Shown: positions 58,399 through 64,000 of the stretch, one piece after another
How the letters are laid out: each line of letters starts with the position of its first letter
Position numbering within the stretch: the stretch's first letter is position 1
Assembly (NCBI GenBank): GCA_963691705.1
Contig: OY829539.1
Location: 20,878,407-20,942,406 of the forward strand
Source: Viola odorata
Lineage: Eukaryota; Streptophyta; Magnoliopsida; Malpighiales; Violaceae
DNA length: 64,000 bases
Direction of reading: 5' to 3'
Notes under the pieces: model-generated
What the model was told of the DNA's origin: nothing
Seen by the model: the letters and a program-made list of their open reading frames with translations, nothing else
The model's database searches: none
Position numbers and translations under genes: made by a program

Positions 58399-58970
58399 TG
58401 ATAAGATTTCGTCTTCTGCAGAAGGATGTATGGCGGAATGGCTCCTCTCAGTTCAGTGCTCACGACGGTCCGCGGTACCTGCAATACGCCGGAGGGGGTC
58501 TCCGGCGGAAACACTCCGATGCTTAAATCAGTATGTGTACTGAATTTGGCAGAGCTTGGGCCAGTCAGATTAAGCTTACCTGCCTCCTTTGAGGGGGAGG
58601 TATATATATAGAAGAATTGAGCATTTCCGCGTTTGGGGATAGCTAGGGAGCTATCCCTAACGTTAGGGATCGTGGTTCGCCCCTCGGATGATATGTTAAC
58701 GTGGCGATAGCCATGGGATAAATGCTACCACGATAGGGTGGCGACTGAGTGGTCCCCCTGACGCGTGGTATTCCTCAGAATGAGACAGCTCCTCGAGCCA
58801 TCTAGAAGGTTCGTTTTGGGGATACTCCTGAGCGCTGTTTTACCCTCTTGGCGTCAGCCTCTGGGGGAGGCGGTGTCCCTCTCCCTACCGCGAAGGTGGG
58901 AATAGTGATCTCTTCTTTCAGTTCAGGGCAATAGACGGAAATACCCTTTTCCTTAGGTGGATTGTTATCA
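58399..58970 (-). mobile_element. 5' LTR of element D, 572 bp
   Basis: Partner of 43764-44334. CTATATATATACC (minus, about 58600-58612) is the likely TATA box for gag-pol. Confidence 0.9.
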
Positions 58971-58975
58971 CGCTG
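58971..58975. repeat. Target site duplication of element D (right)
   Basis: CGCTG, followed by TTTCAAGGCCTCGG, the continuation of LTR C2. Confidence 0.93.
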
Positions 58976-60312
58976 TTTCAAGGCCTCGGCAGTTCTGCAT
59001 CTCCAGCCAAAGAGAAGCATCTTCAAAGATCTGCACGGGATTCCATGCGCTTCCAGAAGGCATCAGGTGTGTCAGGAATCCCAGAATATTCCCTTTGCAA
59101 GGGCATGTGCTGTCACGCCCTCATTCCTCTTAGTTGTTTTTTTTGTCTCCTAGCTAGTATTAGGCTATATAAGCATAGTGCTAGGGTTTTTGTGAGGACG
59201 GCTATTGTCTAAGGATATTCTCTTACATTAATTTCAGCACTTTTTTTCTGGGGATCTTCTCCTCTTGTCATCAAGAACAGCCTTTGTCTCAAGTTTTCCT
59301 CTTCGATTATTAATTAATCTACCGGTTTCCTCTACTCCCTTTTTACTCTCTTTGTTATCGCATGATTATATATATCTACTGTTTATATTATACTATGAGT
59401 AGCTAAGTACCCCTTTCTTAGTAAAGGGTGTTTCAAGGGTTGTAGGGTTCAGCTAAAAGGTCTAATGCATGCTTAATACATTCTCTCGTAACACATGACT
59501 GTTTACCGTTTTAGTTCCATGCTTGTCTAGAAATGTTAAGAGTCTGATCACCTGTTAGTATTTCTGCATGAGTAAATGTCATTTCCAAGGTTATACCTGA
59601 CGCGAATCCCTGGAATAGTAGTAGACACCTAGTAGAGGTAGCGCGAGAGACCTCTGTCTAGGGGTGAACAGTTATCTAGGGTATGGGATACGGGTCTAAC
59701 AAGCCGAGCTATCGCGCCCTAGATCTGTCTTACCTCCCCTTCATGGGCGTTCTGAGTTTGGCCTCCCCGCATTCGTACCTGGGAGGATGGTGGAGAGTCA
59801 AGGTCACCTCATATGTGGAAACGGAGGGTGACTTTTATCTAAGAAGGTAAGCAGGGGATGCGGTGTGGAAACGCGGTCCCTATAGCAGGTCTGTACCTGA
59901 GTTTAGAATATCTCTATGCCAATGACTAGCCAACCTAGAAATCAACCCAAAGAAACATCTTTTGCTAAGATCTCTCCTTATTTGATTAGTATCGCTTTTA
60001 TTACTTTTTTAGCCCTCGATTTGTTTACAGTTCTTGCCCTGAATTGCATTTTACTTTCATGACCTAGATCATTACTTTACAATTCTGTTTTGTTAGCTTC
60101 CATACTCTGCGTTGGTTAATTCATTAATCAACATAACCCCCCCCCCCAAGTGTTACTTTGGTTCGATCTGTTGCATATTACCTTGTCATACATCTTCATT
60201 AGCAAATTATCACTTGAATCTTTGCGGTTCGACCCTGTCTTGCCCTGTACACATTAATTTGTGCATCTAGGCACCAGGAAAATATTAGTATATTTAAATG
60301 ACGATCAAATTT

Positions 60313-60330
60313 TGGCGTCGTTGCCGGGGA
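60313..60330 (+). promoter_or_regulatory. Primer binding site of element C2 (tRNA-Asp type)
   Basis: TGGCGTCGTTGCCGGGGA differs by one base from the tRNA-Asp complement seen in full at 26466-26540. Sequence diverges from the tRNA directly afterwards (TTGAACGGTAC). Confidence 0.8.
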
Positions 60331-60366
60331 TTGAACGGTACTAATTTTGTTTTTTGTTTTCCTTGT

Positions 60367-63300
60367 ATGACCAGGAGATCTGCCCCCGATCTACTTCCTC
60401 TAGACCTAGAGTTGACCAGGACGGAAAAAGGACTTCGTAGGCAAGCCCAAGGAGCATCTGCTCATCGTAGAGTGATCCCCCATCCTGCCCTTGACGGATC
60501 CCCTTCCAATCTGGCTGACCAGGAACACCAACTTTTCATAGACCTAACCTTCCTTCATCGTAACCCCGACCACCCCACACCAGACCATTTCAATTTTCCA
60601 GCAATGGAAGACCTAGCCAACAATGACAACCATAACAACCGAGAACGTCGTGAAGATCAACCACCACCACCCCCAAATCAACAAACCATTGATAATTTCC
60701 ACGCAACCCCTGATATGGCAAGTAGCTGCATCGACTGGCCGAACGTCCCTCATGATTGGACCCTAAAGTCAGTTGTACTTCATCATCTGCCTACTTTTCG
60801 AGGGGTAGCCAAGGAAAATTCTCTTCGCCATCTCCAACAGCTTCATTCTATTTGCGAGGCCATGAAACCCGCTAACGTCAGTATTGAGCAAGCCAAGCTC
60901 CGCGCATTCCAGTGGTCTCTCAAAGATGACGCCCTCGACTGGTATTATGACCTTCCAGCACGATCTATCCGTTCTTGGGCAGACATGTCAAAAATCTTCA
61001 CTGAGAAGTACTATCCGACTTCTATCTCCAACACTACGCGTAAGCAACTCGTCTCCATAATTCAGAAGAAAGAGGAGACTCTAGCCCAGTACTATGATAG
61101 GTTCAGTATTTGTGAAGGCCTCAAAGCCCATGATAAGGCGTTGCTCAACGCAGCTGCCGATGAATCTCTCACTGCCCTAACTCCAACATCCGCTCGAGCA
61201 ACAATAGAGCTCATAGCCAAGAATACCTCTAAAGACCTTGCCAACAATCCAGGCCAGGATGTCCAAGTAGCTGCCCTTCAGAACCAGATATCATCCCTTA
61301 CAGGAATATTCCAGAATTTCATAACCGGACAACCCGCGCCTGTCAAAGCCTGCCAGATATGTAATTTCGTGGACCACCCCACTGATGCATGTCCCCATAT
61401 TCTGGAGGAAATACAAGTGAATGATGCTGGCCAATTTATTCCAGTCCCTTATGCTCAAAACTACAACCAAGGCTGGAAACAACAAAATCTAGGGTGGGGT
61501 TCGAATAATCAACTTTCGGGACCTAGCCACCTACCACACCAAAACCCCTATGGGAATCCCCCTCCTAATATGCCAAATTTCAGACCTCGACCCACATATC
61601 ATCATAATCAGTATCAACGCCAACCTCCTCAGGATCAGACCTTTGTCCATCCACCGGACCAATCCTTTGTCCAACCCCCGACTGCTGAGATGCCTAAGAA
61701 CCCCGAGCAGCAGAAAGAAATAGATGAACTTAAGAGACAAATGAGTGCCATGACCGCCAAGATACAAGAGTTTACAAATCATGGCAGACTACCACCCCAG
61801 ACCGAAACAAACCCAAAGCACAATGTCTACGCATTAACTTTGCGTAGTGGAACGACCTTGAACCCACCTGAGCTTCCAGTCCAAGATGTTGAAAATTCTC
61901 CAGAAGCTGAAATCCGGCCTAAACCTAGAGCGAAGCTCCCCAAAGTCCCTAGATTAGTGGACGTCAAGGAGGACAGAATCCGCTCTCCTAGAGGCTCACC
62001 ACGGAATGACCCCAACCCACCAGAATTTACTCAAGAGTACATTCATAAGATTCTCGGGCCCCCATTCCCTCACAGATTGGTCAAGGCCAAGAAAGACAAG
62101 GAGGATCGAGATATCTTTGAGATGTTCAGTAAAGTAGTTGTTAACATCCCTCTTCTCCAGGCCGTGAAGAATGTCCCTCGCTATGCCAAATTCTTGAAGC
62201 AATTATGCACGAACAAAAACAAGTTCTCCGAAGTTAACAAGATCAGTGTAGGGGTCAGCGCCTCGGCACATATCCAACGTCGAATCCCCCTAAAATGCAA
62301 AGACCAAGGCATGTTCATTGTCCCTTGTCGAATCGGGACGGTCGATATTGGCAAGGCCATGTGTGATCTAGGTGCAGGAATCAATGTCATGCCCTTGATA
62401 ATCTACCATAGTTTAGGCCTCGAGCCTCTCGTGCCTACAGACCTTGCCATCCAACTCATCGATCGTTCTGTCATCTACCCCGAGGGGATCATTAAGGATG
62501 TCTTAGTCCAAGTGGGAGAATTCTTGTTCCCTGCGGATTTCTATGTGATTGCAATAGAGAACGAAGACTCCATCAAGTCCACAGATGTTCTTCTAGGCCG
62601 CCCATTTCTAGCCACAACCCGAGCGAAGATTGATGTTCATGATGCCACCATCTCTCTCGAATTTGACGGAGAGATCATCAAATTCAATATGCTAGAAGCC
62701 ATGCGATATCCATCTGAATTCTCTAGTGTGAATTATGTTGATATTATTGACCCCACTATAGGGGAGATTGATGAAATGTATTCTACTGACCCCTTGCGTT
62801 CTGCCCTTGACAGGAGTCTGACACCAGCTCTTCTAGATGTCGTGGCCTCAACACTTCCTATTCCATCTAAATTATACTCTATCGTCGCCGCCCTAGAAGA
62901 ATGCGCTGTTATTCAGCATGAGTCTCCGAAGCAGTCTCCTGAATATCCAGGCCATGTCAAGTTATTCCCTTCTATTGATCAGGCTCCAGCCCTAGATCTG
63001 AAACCATTGACTTCCCATTTGAAGTATGCTTATCTAGGCCCCGATAACTCTCTGCCTGTCATTATCTCCAACAAGCTAGAAGACCCCAAGGAGTCCCAGC
63101 TGGTTTCCTTGCTAAGGAATTTCAGACAAGCCATAGGATGGACCATTGCGGACATCAAGGGCTTGTCCCCAGCATTATGCACTCATCACATCCACCTAGA
63201 AGACGCAAGCAAAACCATCCGACAGCCCCAGCGTCGACTTAATCCTCCTATGATGGAAGTGGTAAAGAAAGAGATTCTCAAGTTACTAGATACGGAAGTT

Positions 63301-64000
63301 ATCTACCCCATCTTAGACAGCCCTTGGGTCAGTCCTATCCAGGTCGTGCCCAAGAAAATAGGCATAACTATCACCATCGGTCAAAATGGAGAATCCATTC
63401 CTACCCGGATCCAGAATGGGTGGAGAGTGTGCATTGACTACCGCCGATTGAATTCTGCTACCAGGAAAGATCATTTTCCCCTACCCTTCATCAATCAGAT
63501 GCTAGAACATCTCACCGGTAAAACCCACTATTGCTATCTGGACGGTTACTCCGGATTCCATCAGATCCCAGTTGCTCCTGAAGACCAGGAAAAGACCACC
63601 TTCACCTGCCCCTTCGGGACCTTAGCGTATAGACGCATGCCCTTCGGCCTATGTAACGCCCCTGCCACTTTTCAGCGTTGTATGGTCAGCATTTTCTCTG
63701 AGCTAGTCGAGGACGGAATCGAGGTCTTCATGGATGACTTCACTGTCTATGGGAATTTTTTTGAGGAATGAATGAGCAAGCTGAAGAAATGTCTACAGCG
63801 CTGCATAGAGACAAATCTTGTCCTGAATTTTGAGAAATGCCACTTCATGGTGGATCAAGCCCTGGTACTTGGTCATGTCATCTCGACCAAGGGCATTGAG
63901 GTTGACAAAGCCAAGATTGAAGTGATAGAATCCTTGCCCTACCCCTCCTGTGTCTGAGATGTGAGATCTTTTCTAAGCCACGCCGGTTTCTACCGACGGT
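60367..64000 (+). pseudogene. Athila-like gag-pol of element C2 (continues past window)
   Basis: ATG 60367 (MTRRSAPDLLPLDLEL) is chosen because it lies after the PBS; the frame is also open into the LTR end. 1134 aa to TGA at 63769-63771. Gag core from about residue 130 (VLHHLPTFRGVAKENS, DALDWYYDLPA); knuckle CQICNFVDHPTDACPH near 329; aspartic protease CDLGAGINVMPL near 667 (DLGA in place of DSGA); RT with GWRVCIDYRRLNSATR (near 1019) and catalytic FMDDF (63727-63741). The frame resumes after the TGA (CLQRCIETNLVLNFEKCHFM) and has a second TGA at 63955-63957 (C2 is thus inactive for RT). Compared with C1 it lacks about 20 codons near 61104 without losing frame. Confidence 0.9.

Larger units (their letters stand above)
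43764..58970 (-). mobile_element. Element D: Tat-lineage Gypsy retrotransposon, 15.2 kb, complete ends
   Basis: LTRs of 571 and 572 bp with TGATAA..TTATCA termini and a 5-bp TSD. On minus: 5' LTR, PBS, gag-protease (58313-55425), RT/RNase H/integrase (55424-52441, broken), then 8 kb carrying genes on the opposite strand, then the 3' LTR. Antisense ORFs between pol and the 3' LTR are known in Tat elements such as Grande and Retand. About 16 differences between the LTRs by eye (about 97% identity) mean it is not very young. Confidence 0.92.
43542..60307 (+). mobile_element. 5' LTR of element C2, split by element D
   Basis: The left piece is 43542-43763 and the right piece 58976-60307, together about 1554 bp and matching LTR C1. 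The LTR ends AAATGACGATCA and is followed by the PBS. TATA-type GCTATATAAGC is at 59164-59174. Confidence 0.9.

Overview
This window is a gene-poor, transposon-saturated stretch of a plant nuclear genome, most likely a eudicot. The evidence is Tat/Ogre-type and Athila-type Ty3/Gypsy retrotransposons with plant-style PBSs, a Ty1/Copia gag remnant, hAT elements with 8-bp target duplications and CTATAAATA-type LTR promoters. I see no intact host gene.

Layout. Element A (+, 1-8445) is the 3' part of a Tat/Ogre-like element: RNase H-integrase, a 2.6-kb 3' UTR and a 4.26-kb LTR. Element B (-, 8446-25077) is a related element in opposite orientation, head-to-head with A's LTR. It keeps gag but has no protease, RT or integrase; its 3' LTR has grown to 7.1 kb through tandem arrays, and its 5' LTR is cut off at 25077. 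Element E (+, 25078-28724) is a scrambled Athila-like derivative with a full-length antisense tRNA-Asp copy fused to an LTR end. From 28725 to 40321 the sequence is AT-rich and holds a truncated LTR (C3), a Copia gag remnant and a 2.16-kb hAT element with a hAT MITE nested in it. From 40322 an Athila-like element (C) is tandemly duplicated together with 150 bp of its flank. Copy 1 (C1) stops within gag. Copy 2 (C2) carries gag-protease-RT to the window edge. Element D (-, 43764-58970, 15.2 kb, TSD CGCTG) sits inside the 5' LTR of C2.

The most interesting unit is D. Its sense strand (-) encodes a broken gag-pol. Its last 8 kb carry a set of genes on the opposite strand (+): two small ORFs and two tandem spliced genes of the gypsy-associated 'Transposase_28' type followed by coiled coils. 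The second of these reads as an uninterrupted 709-aa protein after removal of two short introns, although the element's own pol is full of stops and frameshifts.

Other shared structure: A, B and E, from two different Gypsy lineages, share two conserved noncoding blocks in their 3' UTRs. A and B carry unrelated tandem arrays at the same LTR position, each followed by the same hairpin. Relative order of events that can be read: C inserted, C was duplicated, then D inserted. All domain assignments are from reading motifs; no database search was run.
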